Shown: positions 27,569 to 36,578, numbered from the stretch's first letter. The stretch is 64,000 bases of DNA from Paenibacillus sp. JJ-100 (GCF_948329825.1 NZ_CAOJCM010000004.1:372001-436000); one strand, 5' to 3'. The notes: generated by a model not told the origin, from the letters alone. Numbers and translations: made by a program.

Positions 27569-28372
27569 TTACTCCGCATTCAGTACAAACTTCTCAATTA
27601 CCTCTTTGACACCGTCTTCGTTGTTGCTTGCTGTAATGTAATCCGCCAGCTCTTTCAGGGCAGGGATAGCATTGCCCATCGCTACACCAAGACCGGCCAC
27701 TTCTAACATCTCGTGATCGTTCCACGAGTCGCCGATCGCGATGCACTCGCTAAGCTCGTGACCGAAATGATCGGCCAGGAACGTTAGCGCGTGGCCTTTC
27801 GTGCCTTCTTTATGCATGATTTCAAGGAAATATGGCTTGGATTTGGTAATATGAACTTCAGGTCCGAGCAGCTCACGAAGCTCTACAGCAACTTCATCCA
27901 AATAGTCCGGCTCATCGACAATGAGCAGCTTGGGAGTCGGTTGTTCGATCACTTTGATGAAATCAGGCTCGATGTAATATTGTGTGCCGTTTAGGTTGGC
28001 ATAATCGAGCAGTTTTTGGTTCTCTTCACGGGCATACAACTTGTCGTCGATGTACGTTTGCAGATGCAGGTTTTTCTCCAAACAATACTCAAACAGCTTG
28101 CGAGAAGCCTCCTGCGGAACATAACGCTCATACAGTACTTTTTCATCAAGCAGGTTTTTCACCAAAGCGCCCTGATACGTAATAATCGGCACGTTCAATT
28201 TCGTTTGGCGAGCAAGTGCTTGTGCGGATGCGTATGCGCGTCCTGTAGCTAGGGTTACCACCACACCGTGTGCTACGGCTTGTTCCAGAGCAGTTTGCGT
28301 AGCAGGTGTAACTTCCTTGTTGTCGTTAATCAGCGTGTCGTCGATGTCGATGGCAATCAGTTTGTAGGTCAT
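27569..28372 (-). CDS. Cof-type HAD-IIB phosphatase
   Basis: A 267-residue sugar-phosphatase-like HAD hydrolase (Cof/YkrA type). Motif I is IAIDIDDTL (nucleophile Asp near residue 8-10), motif III includes the region GTKGHALTFLADHFG and motif IV is AIGDSWNDHEML with GVAMGNA. The C2B cap lies between. Likely substrates are sugar phosphates or nucleotides such as FMN; this cannot be told from the sequence. I start at ATG 28372 with AAAGGAGAG upstream; the longer frame to 28441 would run into the repeat array. Confidence 0.92.
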   Translation of the reverse strand: MTYKLIAIDIDDTLINDNKEVTPATQTALEQAVAHGVVVTLATGRAYASAQALARQTKLNVPIITYQGALVKNLLDEKVLYERYVPQEASRKLFEYCLEKNLHLQTYIDDKLYAREENQKLLDYANLNGTQYYIEPDFIKVIEQPTPKLLIVDEPDYLDEVAVELRELLGPEVHITKSKPYFLEIMHKEGTKGHALTFLADHFGHELSECIAIGDSWNDHEMLEVAGLGVAMGNAIPALKELADYITASNNEDGVKEVIEKFVLNAE

Positions 28373-28410
28373 GTGATGTTTCTCTCCTTTTTTATCTGTA
28401 TCTATATTCA

Positions 28411-28780
28411 TTGAACGAAATAAATAGATTATACGAGTCACTCCAAATCAGATTCATCTTAAGATCGCTCTTTTAATCATCTCCGGATTTTTATTAGAGC
28501 TTACTATAAAAGTTGAACCACCGATGATTTACACATACACTCCGAAGACAGAATAACCTTACGATCGCTGTTATCCCCAGATTTTTTGAATCCCCTGAGA
28601 AAGGGGAAATCCGGTGATAAAGGCGAACGCTTCGCTTCTCCAGGTTTGTTCTGTCCTCTCCGTTATTGTGTAAATAAATAATTCAACTTAATAGATGGTA
28701 AATCCGGTCTAACGCGAGCACTCGCTTCTTCATATGAATTCTGCCTTTTCCGTTAAACGTGTAATCCAGAATTCGTTCAA
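28411..28780. repeat. Array of four ~95-bp repeat modules, two direct and two inverted
   Basis: The whole intergenic region between the HAD and lipoate ligase genes is a repeat array. Modules at about 28411-28510 and 28511-28598 lie in one orientation, with a period of about 100 bases (TTGAAC at 28411 and 28513; GATCGC at 28463 and 28563). Modules at about 28600-28687 and 28688-28780 lie in the opposite orientation. Each carries the boxes TTGAAC, (T)TTACAC, CTCCG or ACGGA with ACAGA, GATCGC or GAAGCG, and CCGGATTT. The centre is a small hairpin CCCCT(gagaa)AGGGG at 28592-28606. As RNA it would form a large branched hairpin of about 370 bases. Confidence 0.75.
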
Positions 28781-28817
28781 ACAATCGATATCCATCTAAA
28801 TTTCGTATTTCCGTTTG

Positions 28818-29822
28818 TTACTCCTCCAGGAAAACAAGGCCAATAAAGTCCTCCAGCTCCAGGTTGCCGAAGTAATGCTTCACATCCAGGCCTTCCAGTG
28901 CTGATCGAACCTCAGTCTCGTCATAACGCTTGCCACGCAGCATATCCTCGATATCGGCTACATCGCCAACACCGAAGAAATCGCCGAAAATTTTAATATT
29001 TTCGATGCGTCCATCCTTGATGTTCATGCGCAGGTCGATGATGCCAACCGGGAATTTTCGAGTGTGCTTCACATTGCTCTCCGGTGACAAACCATAGTTC
29101 CAGTCCCAGTTGTTATAGCGCTCCGCCGAGATTTCCTTGATTTTGTCCCAGTCCTTCTCGGTCAGCTTGTACTGAGGAACGTCCTGCGGCTCCATACGGA
29201 AAATGTGACGCAGCAGTTCATCACGGAACTGTTCAATCGTCAGATTGGTGTCAATCAGATCGCGAATATTAGCCACGCGACTGCGAACCGATTTGGTGCT
29301 CTTGGACTTGAACTTCTCAGGATTGACGTTCAGGGATGCCTGAACATGCTCCAGATTCAGATCAAACATCAACGTGCCGTGACTGAACATACGTCCACGG
29401 GTGGCAAATTGGGCGTTGCCCGAAATTTTCTTTTCCCCGACTTGCAGATCATTGCGCCCGGTCAACTCGGCATTTACACCAAGCTCATGCAGCGCTTCGA
29501 CAACAGGTTGGGTAAACTTACGAAAGTTGTGGAAAGATTGGCCGTCATCCGCCGTAATAAAACTGAAGTTCAGATTACCCAGATCGTGGTAGACAGCTCC
29601 ACCCCCGGAAAGACGACGTACGACTTGTACACCGTTATCCTGAACATATTCGATGTTAATCTCTTCGATGGTATTTTGATGTTTACCAATAATGATCGAC
29701 GGACGGTTGATGTAAAATAACAAATAACTATCATCCTCCATCGGCAGATGCTTCAGAATATACTCCTCAATCGCGAGGTTTACAGAAGGATCTGTAATGC
29801 CCTGGTTATCTACAAACAGCAT
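28818..29822 (-). CDS. lplJ: Lipoate-protein ligase
   Basis: A 334-residue LplA-type enzyme, which adenylates free lipoate and attaches it to E2 subunits and the glycine cleavage H protein. The lipoyl/biotin-ligase fold is visible with NRPSIIIGKHQN, VVRRLSGGGAVYHD and GEKKISGNAQ, where the Lys contacts the lipoyl-AMP. FSHGTLMFDLNLE follows, and a C-terminal accessory domain of about 85 residues ends the protein, as in the Bacillota LplJ. The start ATG 29822 has GGAGGA upstream; the longer frame to 29957 adds 45 unconserved residues. Confidence 0.93.
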   Translation of the reverse strand: MLFVDNQGITDPSVNLAIEEYILKHLPMEDDSYLLFYINRPSIIIGKHQNTIEEINIEYVQDNGVQVVRRLSGGGAVYHDLGNLNFSFITADDGQSFHNFRKFTQPVVEALHELGVNAELTGRNDLQVGEKKISGNAQFATRGRMFSHGTLMFDLNLEHVQASLNVNPEKFKSKSTKSVRSRVANIRDLIDTNLTIEQFRDELLRHIFRMEPQDVPQYKLTEKDWDKIKEISAERYNNWDWNYGLSPESNVKHTRKFPVGIIDLRMNIKDGRIENIKIFGDFFGVGDVADIEDMLRGKRYDETEVRSALEGLDVKHYFGNLELEDFIGLVFLEE

Positions 29823-30027
29823 GGTCATTCCTCCATTAATGTATGTGAGGGATGTTAAGTCCCTTATGTAGTGATGCTTGTGAATAAAGATGTGGAACCG
29901 TAGTTCCTGTATTTCTGAATTTCTTCTTCTATTGTAAACGAATTGTCGTTGGGACACAAAGAAAACAAGCTGACCACTTATTTACACCAACTCCGCATCA
30001 GTTAATGAATGGAGAAGTAATACAGGA

Positions 30028-30057
30028 TTGACCCATCCGACATATGCCATCCATAAT
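30028..30057 (+). promoter_or_regulatory. Putative sigma-A promoter of the cobD operon
   Basis: TTGACC (30028-30033) and CATAAT (30052-30057) with an 18-base spacer. Transcription would begin near 30064, which supports the internal start of cobD at 30089. No cobalamin-riboswitch signature was seen before this operon. Confidence 0.5.
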
Positions 30058-30088
30058 GAAAAGAACTGACAGAGAGGATGACGGAAGA

Positions 30089-31279
30089 ATGACCGGTTAT
30101 ATTGAAGTGTTCGGACATGGCGGTGATGTGGAGACAGCGGCTTCGCGTTTTGGAGGTAATGCTGTGGAGTTCCTGGATTATAGCGCCAATATTAACCCCT
30201 TAGGGCCACCTAAGGAGGTTCTGGAAGCCTTGCAACAAGGTCTGCAATCGGTGCTTCGTTATCCCGATCCAGCTCATCGGGGGTTCAAGTTGCTGTTAAG
30301 TAAGCGTCTGGGTGTAACACCAGAACAGATTTCTGTGGGCAATGGTGCGGCTGAAAGTATGGCACTGATTCTGCTAGCACTTGCTCCGCGTAAAGTAGGA
30401 ACCGTGGAACCGGGATTCTCTGAATATCGAGCTTTGGCAAGGCAATTTGGTGCAGAGGTTCTGCATACGGAAGGCCGGGAAGAACTAAATTGGCAAGCAC
30501 AACCTGAAGATATCGAACAGTTGATCGAAAAGGTAGACCTGCTATTCCTTGGACAGCCGAACAATCCGAACGGGGTACAATACCCGGTCGAGGTGCTTCG
30601 CCGGCTGGCCCGCAAAGCGGAAGAGAGCAATACGGTGCTTGTCATTGACGAAGCGTTTATTGATTTTATTCCGATCTCTCAGCGCCAATCTCTAGCGCCG
30701 GATTGGAGTAAGTATCCGCAAGTCATCATCATCCGCTCAATGACCAAGTTCTATGCAATTCCAGGTCTGCGGCTCGGATATGCTATAGGCAGCCCGAAAT
30801 ATATACAGGCGATGATGGAGAAGCAGGTTACCTGGAGTGTGAACGGCTTGGCTCTAATCGCTGGAGAGGCTTGTCTGCGCAGTGGCGAACGCTTTGAACA
30901 GGATACGATATCGCAGATTACACGTGAACGGGAGCGTTTAACGACAGGCCTGCAGGCATATGGATGCAGCGTGACGCCGGGTGAAGCTAATTTTATTCTG
31001 GTGCGAATTCCCGAACCTTGGACGGCTTCTACGTTGCAGGAAGCGCTTGGACGTAGAGGCATTTTGATACGCAGTTGTGCCATGTATCCGGGGCTTGATG
31101 CACGACATGTACGCTTTGCAGTCAAAGGTGCTGAGTCCAATGGCCGATTCCTTGAGATGATAGGGAATGTATTTGAACGACCGGAACATCAGAATGACGA
31201 ACCGGCAAAGATTGATGAAGCAAGCCATCAGCAGCAGATGGAGTATGGGTTGAAACAGCAGGGAGGGGAGCGTTTGTGA
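30089..31279 (+). CDS. cobD: Threonine-phosphate decarboxylase (CobD-like)
   Basis: PLP enzyme of the aminotransferase I/II fold that makes (R)-1-amino-2-propanol phosphate for the cobalamin lower-ligand linker. It begins with the family-typical GYIEVFGHGGD, then LDYSANINPLGPP. The PLP lysine is in RSMTKFYAIPGLRLGYAIG. Its fold is shared with histidinol-phosphate aminotransferase, but the neighbourhood makes the cobalamin role clear. I use ATG 30089 over 30044 because the promoter would place transcription start between them. The GTG start of cbiZ overlaps its end by 4 bases. Confidence 0.9.
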   Translation: MTGYIEVFGHGGDVETAASRFGGNAVEFLDYSANINPLGPPKEVLEALQQGLQSVLRYPDPAHRGFKLLLSKRLGVTPEQISVGNGAAESMALILLALAPRKVGTVEPGFSEYRALARQFGAEVLHTEGREELNWQAQPEDIEQLIEKVDLLFLGQPNNPNGVQYPVEVLRRLARKAEESNTVLVIDEAFIDFIPISQRQSLAPDWSKYPQVIIIRSMTKFYAIPGLRLGYAIGSPKYIQAMMEKQVTWSVNGLALIAGEACLRSGERFEQDTISQITRERERLTTGLQAYGCSVTPGEANFILVRIPEPWTASTLQEALGRRGILIRSCAMYPGLDARHVRFAVKGAESNGRFLEMIGNVFERPEHQNDEPAKIDEASHQQQMEYGLKQQGGERL

Positions 31280-32199
31280 CACTTCCGTTTTATAACTATT
31301 TTACACATGGGACAAAAGACGAGGACACCTATGTCTCTTCTTCTTGGCCAGGTCTGCGCATATCTGCTCACGAACGGCATATCAGAGCACAGAACCCTCA
31401 TCTTGCCTATGCGCTCTCCAGTGCGGTATATGGCGGAGGGATGCTCGAATTAAACCGTGTCTTTAACATCTATGTGGACAAAAACTATCGTTGCGATGAT
31501 CCGCCCCGTGATATCAGACAGGCACTTCAGGAATGGCAGGAGCAAGTGGATAAATGTGCGGGATTATTGACCGCGGTTAGACTGGAACATACCTCCATTC
31601 AAGAATATACGAGCTCGGAATTCGGATTGCTGTGCTGCACCACAGCTGGCGTCTCGAATGCAGCAAGAGCAGGTTCAGAGAGGACTGTGTTTGACGTACA
31701 CGGTGGAAAACGAAAGACGGGAGCCCTAGCTCAACAGAAGACAGATGCTACATCAGCTCCAACAGAGGCTCGCCATCCGTTCAGTGCTGACCATGTCCTG
31801 GATACCATGAAACGGAATTCAACATACACCACGAATGGTACTTCGACAAACAAACGTAACAACAGCACTCCATACGTCCCAGGTACAATTAACATCATGC
31901 TCTGGTTCAACGGACAGATGACACCGGGCGCAATGGTTAATGCGCTTCAAACGGCAGTGGAGGCCAAGACCGCAGCGCTAGCTGATGCAGGTGTCGCAGA
32001 CGCAGAGAACGGACTCTCGGCCACTGGCACCACAACCGATGCCATGGTGCTTGCAGTGCGTCAGGATGAGCATGAAACCAAGCCGCTTCACACGTACGCC
32101 GGTACAGCTACGGCTTTGGGTGCAGTTATCGGCAGATTGACGGAGAGCCTTCGGGCTGGGTTGCAATGGAAAGAAAGGAAAGGACACAATGACATTTGA
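31276..32199 (+). CDS. cbiZ: Adenosylcobinamide amidohydrolase (CbiZ) with a polar insertion
   Basis: CbiZ hydrolyses adenosylcobinamide to adenosylcobyric acid, so that cobinamide taken up from outside can be rebuilt. Family motifs are present: GLLTAV, TTAGVSNAARAG near residues 122-133, GTINIMLWFNGQ near 203, AMVNALQTAVEAKTAAL near 219, ATGTTTDAMV and YAGTATALG. Residues about 134-202 form an insertion, hydrophilic and low in complexity (NTSNT-like runs of Thr, Asn and Lys), between two conserved blocks. The start is GTG 31276, preceded by GGGAGGGGAG, overlapping cobD. It overlaps cbiB by 11 bases. Confidence 0.9.
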   Translation: MTLPFYNYFTHGTKDEDTYVSSSWPGLRISAHERHIRAQNPHLAYALSSAVYGGGMLELNRVFNIYVDKNYRCDDPPRDIRQALQEWQEQVDKCAGLLTAVRLEHTSIQEYTSSEFGLLCCTTAGVSNAARAGSERTVFDVHGGKRKTGALAQQKTDATSAPTEARHPFSADHVLDTMKRNSTYTTNGTSTNKRNNSTPYVPGTINIMLWFNGQMTPGAMVNALQTAVEAKTAALADAGVADAENGLSATGTTTDAMVLAVRQDEHETKPLHTYAGTATALGAVIGRLTESLRAGLQWKERKGHNDI

Positions 32200-33217
32200 A
32201 TGGGGTCAATTATGGGAATCGTCGTTCTGGATAGGAATGACGGGGGCATGGGTCATCATTCTTGCGTACGTACTAGATCGGTGTATCGGAGATCCGCGCT
32301 GGATTCCGCATCCGGTTATCGGCATGGGTAAAGCCATCTCGGCACTGGAGCGTATGATTCGATCACGTGTGAATACCGATGCAGGTCTGAAAAAAGTCGG
32401 AATGTTATTTCCGCTCCTGATTGCAGGAGGGGCTTTCGCTGCCACATGGGGACTTCTGTTTCTACTCGGGATGATTCATCCGGTCTTAGCGGTTGCAGCC
32501 GAAATCGTTCTGATTGCAACCACGATTGCTTCCAAAGGGCTGCGGGATGCAGGCATGGAAGTGTACCGCCACCTGAAACAGCAGGATTGGCCTGCCGCAC
32601 GGCGTTCACTGAGCATGATTGTTGGACGGGATGCGGCACATCTGGATGAGCCTGAGGTGGTACGGGGGACGGTGGAGACGGTTGCGGAGAATATTGTGGA
32701 TGCGATAGTATCGCCTCTATTCTATGCACTCATTGGTGGTGCTCCGCTGGCTATGGCCTATCGTGCTGTCAATACGCTTGATTCCATGGTTGGTTATAAA
32801 AATGACAAATATCTTCATCTCGGCTGGGCATCTGCCCGGCTTGATGACTGGGCGAACTGGATTCCGGCGCGTACTACTGCGTTGTTGCTCATTGTAAGTG
32901 CATGGGTGTTAAAGCTGGACGCCAAAGGAGCAGGGCGTATGGTTGCCCGGGATGCGAGATTGCATCCTAGCCCCAATAGTGGTTTCCCTGAATCAGCAGT
33001 GGCTGGAGCACTAGGTATTCGGCTGGGTGGACATAACGTGTATCACGGTGTGGCTTCGTTTCGAGCGTATATGGGCGAAGCAACGCGGCCAATGGAGGCG
33101 GAAGATATCGTGCGAACGACACGACTGATGTTCTGGTCGGCAGGATCTTTCGTTGTTCTTTGTTTCTTAGTCACCTTGAGTGTGTGGCTGGTAGGAGGGA
33201 CGTTATTATGGCAATAA
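32189..33217 (+). CDS. cbiB: Adenosylcobinamide-phosphate synthase (CbiB/CobD)
   Basis: Integral membrane enzyme of 342 residues that joins adenosylcobyric acid to aminopropanol phosphate. Family signatures are the region LDRCIGDPRWIPHPVIGMGK near the start, IVGRDAAHLDEPEVVRGTVE near residue 135-155, NIVDAIVSPLFYALIGGAP, and the C-terminal stretch with DARLHPSPNSGFPESAVAGA. About five membrane segments are present. It overlaps cbiZ, and its 3' end overlaps the cobC start. Confidence 0.95.
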   Translation: MTFEWGQLWESSFWIGMTGAWVIILAYVLDRCIGDPRWIPHPVIGMGKAISALERMIRSRVNTDAGLKKVGMLFPLLIAGGAFAATWGLLFLLGMIHPVLAVAAEIVLIATTIASKGLRDAGMEVYRHLKQQDWPAARRSLSMIVGRDAAHLDEPEVVRGTVETVAENIVDAIVSPLFYALIGGAPLAMAYRAVNTLDSMVGYKNDKYLHLGWASARLDDWANWIPARTTALLLIVSAWVLKLDAKGAGRMVARDARLHPSPNSGFPESAVAGALGIRLGGHNVYHGVASFRAYMGEATRPMEAEDIVRTTRLMFWSAGSFVVLCFLVTLSVWLVGGTLLWQ

Positions 33218-33954
33218 AGCCAGGGCAAGAGCAACGTGAATTACACGAAAGTTCATCCGTACAGAATAGATGCGTACAGAGTCGATGCGTACAGAGACGA
33301 TCCCAAGAGAGTGAATCACAACCATCCGGCTCACATCACAGCATTGTGCTGATCCGTCATGGAACAACCCAGTGGAACGTGGAAAAAAAATATCTGGGGC
33401 ATACCGACATCGGTCTGTTACCTGCTGCACAAGAAGAACTGGCGTCGCTGCGGGAGCAGTGCCTTCATCTGACATGGGATGCGGTATATTGCAGCGATCT
33501 GCTTCGCTGCCGCCAGACGCTGGCACAGATTGCACCGCAGGCTGATGAGCAGGCGAAGTTTGACCCTCGCCTGCGCGAAAATGATTTTGGACAGTGGGAA
33601 GGCCTGACGTATGAGCAACTGAAGTATAACCCATTGTATCGAAGCTGGATTGATGATCCTCAGGAAATTACGCCTCCTCAAGGGGAAGCATGGCAGACAT
33701 TTACGAGACGATTAGATTCTTTTTTACATGAACATATTTGGTTGGAGGAACACAGGAATTCACAGAAGACTTCGCACAGGACATTGATTGTAACTCATGG
33801 CGGGGTCATCCGTTATTTGGTTTCAAGGCTCATCCAAGGCATAGGGTTCTGGGATACGCATGTCATGCCGGGACAAGCCATTCAGGTTCAGATTGAAAAA
33901 CAAGGTCATCACTGGTTGGGCAGACGGAGTGATTTTCCATCCATCGGGTTGTAA
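33208..33954 (+). CDS. cobC: Histidine phosphatase, probable alpha-ribazole phosphatase CobC
   Basis: A member of the histidine phosphatase superfamily that would remove phosphate from the lower-ligand precursor. The phosphate-binding start VLIRHGTTQWNVEKKYLGHT with the catalytic His, RLRENDFGQWEGLTYEQLKY and the C-terminal VTHGGVIRYLVSR are visible. An N-terminal stretch of about 45 residues (roughly 1-45) is basic and contains RCVQ twice; it is encoded by a small tandem repeat (33260-33304). The start is ATG 33208 with GGAGGG upstream, overlapping cbiB by 10 bases. The exact substrate is inferred from context. Confidence 0.85.
   Translation: MAIKPGQEQRELHESSSVQNRCVQSRCVQRRSQESESQPSGSHHSIVLIRHGTTQWNVEKKYLGHTDIGLLPAAQEELASLREQCLHLTWDAVYCSDLLRCRQTLAQIAPQADEQAKFDPRLRENDFGQWEGLTYEQLKYNPLYRSWIDDPQEITPPQGEAWQTFTRRLDSFLHEHIWLEEHRNSQKTSHRTLIVTHGGVIRYLVSRLIQGIGFWDTHVMPGQAIQVQIEKQGHHWLGRRSDFPSIGL
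33260..33304 (+). repeat. Three tandem 15-bp repeats inside cobC
   Basis: GTACAGAATAGATGC, GTACAGAGTCGATGC and GTACAGAGACGATCC follow each other directly. They encode the Val-Gln-xxx-Arg-Cys type repeats in the N-terminal linker and keep the reading frame. Confidence 0.7.
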
Positions 33955-34147
33955 GGTGGTGCATTATACCCTATAATCACAACAGAAGTGTGACTCGCTA
34001 CGGACGTATTTCGTATGACAGGCTACAGTGCCTGAATGAACGGATCTGTGCAAAGAACACTGCGACTATGTTTTGATCTGAGTGAACTATCTTTAACGAC
34101 CAAGGGTCCCGTGTGCAATGCAGTATTCATGATGAATAAGGACAAGT

Positions 34148-34270
34148 CATGATGTGCACAAGGGTAAAATGGGGAAGCTGGTGCAAATCCAGCACGGTCC
34201 CGCCACTGTGAAACAGGAGTCTTCCTGTAAGTCAGATTACCAGCCCTGGGCGTACAAGCCGGTGTTCCTT
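34148..34270 (+). promoter_or_regulatory. Cobalamin riboswitch (core aptamer)
   Basis: The conserved core is clear: AAGGGTAAAATGGGGAAGC, then GCAAATCCAGCACGGTCCC, and the B12 box GCCACTGTGAA near 34202-34212, followed by an additional hairpin. It precedes the terminator at 34356-34390 and btuF at 34540. Binding of adenosylcobalamin would favour the terminator and shut off the transporter and assembly genes. The outer limits of the aptamer are approximate; the P1 partner strand probably starts near 34130. Confidence 0.9.
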
Positions 34271-34355
34271 CGAGGAAAGGACAACGTTTCGGGCACATCT
34301 ATGCGCATGTACAGCTACCTGCTGCACATGTTCAGATTGCTGTATGCGAGACGTC

Positions 34356-34390
34356 ATCCCTGATCCTTGTTTGAGGATTAGGGATTTTTC
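34356..34390 (+). terminator. Riboswitch-controlled terminator
   Basis: ATCCCTGATCCT pairs with AGGATTAGGGAT (loop TGTTTG) and ends in TTTTTC. It lies between the cobalamin aptamer and btuF, as expected for transcriptional control. Confidence 0.8.
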
Positions 34391-34539
34391 TTGTTGTGCG
34401 CGATGTGTTGAAAAATATGATGTTACACGTGTACACATCTTCATTATCCTTTCATCGGAACACCAAGTTGGGGTAGAGCATTAAGAGTGAGGTAATGTGC
34501 AACAACAATAGTACATATAGAGAAGGGGAGAATGAATCA

Positions 34540-35535
34540 ATGATTAAGAACTGGAAAGCACTAACGTCCCTGCTAAGCGCAGCGATGCTGGCATTGGCGC
34601 TGGCTGGATGCGGCAACGCAACTACAAAAGAAGGAGCAGGTAGCTCCCAGCAACCTGCACAGGAGCAGACTCAGGAACAAGCGCAAGCGGATCTGAAAAC
34701 TCAGTATCCACTGACCGTTACGGATGCAACAGGTGAATCGTTTACGTTTGAGAAAGCACCTACCAAAATTGTATCTGTATCTCCATCCGAGACAGAAGCT
34801 CTATTTGCCCTCGGTTTGGATAATGAAATCATCGGAGTCTCCGACTATGATGATTATCCGGAAGCGGCAAAAACAAAGGAGAAAATGGGCGGTATCAATA
34901 AGCCGAACGAAGAATCTGTTATCGCAGCAGAAGCAGATATCGTATTCGGAGGTATTTCATTAAGCGAGGATGCAGTGAAAAAGCTGCGTGACTTGGGTAT
35001 TACCATTTTTAAAACGGACCCTAAATCCATTGACGATGTGATGAACAATATTGAAACATTTGGTAAAATTACTGACCGTCAGGAACAGGCACAGAAGCTA
35101 ATCACACAGATGAAGCAGGACGTGACGGATGTAACAGAAGCAGTGAAAGCTGTGAAGCCAGAAGAGAAGAAAAAAGTATTTATTGAGTTCTCCCCGGGCT
35201 GGAGTGTGGGTAAAGGGGAGTTCATGGATGAACTGATTACGGTAGCCGGGGGTACGAATATTGCCGCGGATCAAGAGGGCTGGTATCAGATTAACGAAGA
35301 AAATGTGATTGCCTCCAACCCGGATGTCATTCTGTACGCTAATGATGTCATTGATGAAAACTCCAAAACGCTGGATCAGATCATCAAAGCACGTAGCGGT
35401 TGGGATCAAATTACAGCGGTGAAAAACGATGCTGTGATCGGACTGGATGCGAACTTGCTGAGCCGTCCAGGCCCCCGTGTAACTCAAGGGTTAATAGAAG
35501 TAGCCAAAGCGATCTATCCCGACCTGTTCAAATGA
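34540..35535 (+). CDS. btuF: Corrinoid-binding lipoprotein BtuF
   Basis: Periplasmic-binding-type lipoprotein of the cobalamin/siderophore class, about 331 residues. The signal peptide LSAAMLALALAGC holds a lipobox near residue 22, followed by a Gln/Glu-rich linker. The binding domain starts with VTDATGESFTFEKAPTKIVS, then SPSETEALFALGLDNEIIGV and DIVFGGIS. The start is ATG 34540, with AAGGGGAG 9 bases upstream; ATG 34495 has no good site. The gene is controlled by the riboswitch upstream. Cobalamin specificity rests on context, since the fold alone cannot tell it from a siderophore binder. Confidence 0.88.
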   Translation: MIKNWKALTSLLSAAMLALALAGCGNATTKEGAGSSQQPAQEQTQEQAQADLKTQYPLTVTDATGESFTFEKAPTKIVSVSPSETEALFALGLDNEIIGVSDYDDYPEAAKTKEKMGGINKPNEESVIAAEADIVFGGISLSEDAVKKLRDLGITIFKTDPKSIDDVMNNIETFGKITDRQEQAQKLITQMKQDVTDVTEAVKAVKPEEKKKVFIEFSPGWSVGKGEFMDELITVAGGTNIAADQEGWYQINEENVIASNPDVILYANDVIDENSKTLDQIIKARSGWDQITAVKNDAVIGLDANLLSRPGPRVTQGLIEVAKAIYPDLFK

Positions 35536-36578
35536 GCAGAAAGCTGATCCTGTTCGGAACGATGGGGATGGTGCTGCTGGTGCTTACGGTGCTCATCTGC
35601 ACAGGCATAGGGTCAGTGGCGTTGCCCATCGGGGACATTGCAGGTATTCTCGTTCACAAAATGCCATGGGTGGGTGACTGGATTACACCGGATTGGAGCA
35701 AGGCTGCTGAACAGATTATCTGGAAGGTACGTTTTCCGCGTGTACTACTTGGAATGCTCGTTGGCGCTTCGCTGGCGATTGCGGGGGCGGGCTTCCAAGG
35801 TGTGCTGCGCAACCCGCTGGCTGATCCATTTACATTGGGAGTCTCCTCAGGTGCTTCGGTCGGTGCGGCTTTCCTGATTTTTTTCGGTTTGCAGTATGCG
35901 CTGATTGGGATCTGGACATTGCCGCTGGTTGCCTTTTTGACTGGGGTTGTGACATTATGGTTTGTAATGGCGCTGGCTCGTGAAGGACGGAAAATACCAA
36001 CACATAGCCTCATTCTGGCAGGTGTGGTAATGCAAAGTTTCCTCGGAGCGGTTGTTTCCTTCCTGTCGACGATGTCGAAGCAAACGATAAATGAAATTAT
36101 ATACTGGACGATGGGAAGTCTGGCACTGCGCGGATGGTCGTATACGGCCATCCTTTTCCCGTATTTCCTGCTTGGATTCATTTTTCTGTGGAGCCGGGCA
36201 CGTTCATTAAATGTACTGGCGCTGGGTGAACGTCAGGCAGCACATATTGGTGTTGGCGTGGACAGACTCAAGCTATCTGTACTCCTTGTGGGTACACTGT
36301 TAACGGCAGGAGCCGTCTCCGTCTCGGGTGTCATCGGTTTCGTTGGACTGGTTATTCCGCATATACTTCGGTTGCTTGTAGGACCAGACTACCGATTGCT
36401 CGTACCGCTCTCTGCAATTGGAGGCGCGATCTTTATGGTATGGGCGGATACAATTGCCCGCTCTCTGCTGTCACCAACCGAAATTCCGCTCGGTGTTGTA
36501 ACTGCATTTGTGGGGGCTCCATTTTTCGCGTACCTATTACACCGGAATAAAAAGCTGCGGAGGGGGATGATGCCGTGA
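35532..36578 (+). CDS. btuC: Corrinoid ABC transporter permease BtuC (FecCD family)
   Basis: A FecCD-type permease of 348 residues with about ten transmembrane helices. Visible family features are the IIWKVRFPRVLLGMLVGASL region, AGAGFQGVLRNPLADPFTLG, GERQAAHIGVGVDRLK and GLVIPHILRLLVGPDYR, including the cytoplasmic coupling region. The true start is ATG 35532, overlapping the btuF stop; a longer frame from 35400 is out of phase with the btuF end. It overlaps btuD by 4 bases. Confidence 0.92.
   Translation: MSRKLILFGTMGMVLLVLTVLICTGIGSVALPIGDIAGILVHKMPWVGDWITPDWSKAAEQIIWKVRFPRVLLGMLVGASLAIAGAGFQGVLRNPLADPFTLGVSSGASVGAAFLIFFGLQYALIGIWTLPLVAFLTGVVTLWFVMALAREGRKIPTHSLILAGVVMQSFLGAVVSFLSTMSKQTINEIIYWTMGSLALRGWSYTAILFPYFLLGFIFLWSRARSLNVLALGERQAAHIGVGVDRLKLSVLLVGTLLTAGAVSVSGVIGFVGLVIPHILRLLVGPDYRLLVPLSAIGGAIFMVWADTIARSLLSPTEIPLGVVTAFVGAPFFAYLLHRNKKLRRGMMP

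Noticed and set aside
28592..28606. Simple terminator hairpin between the HAD and lipoate ligase genes
   Set aside because: No T-run follows on either strand, and it is the centre of the larger repeat array.
33260..33304. CRISPR-like repeats
   Set aside because: Units are only 15 bases, directly adjacent without spacers, and lie in frame within cobC.
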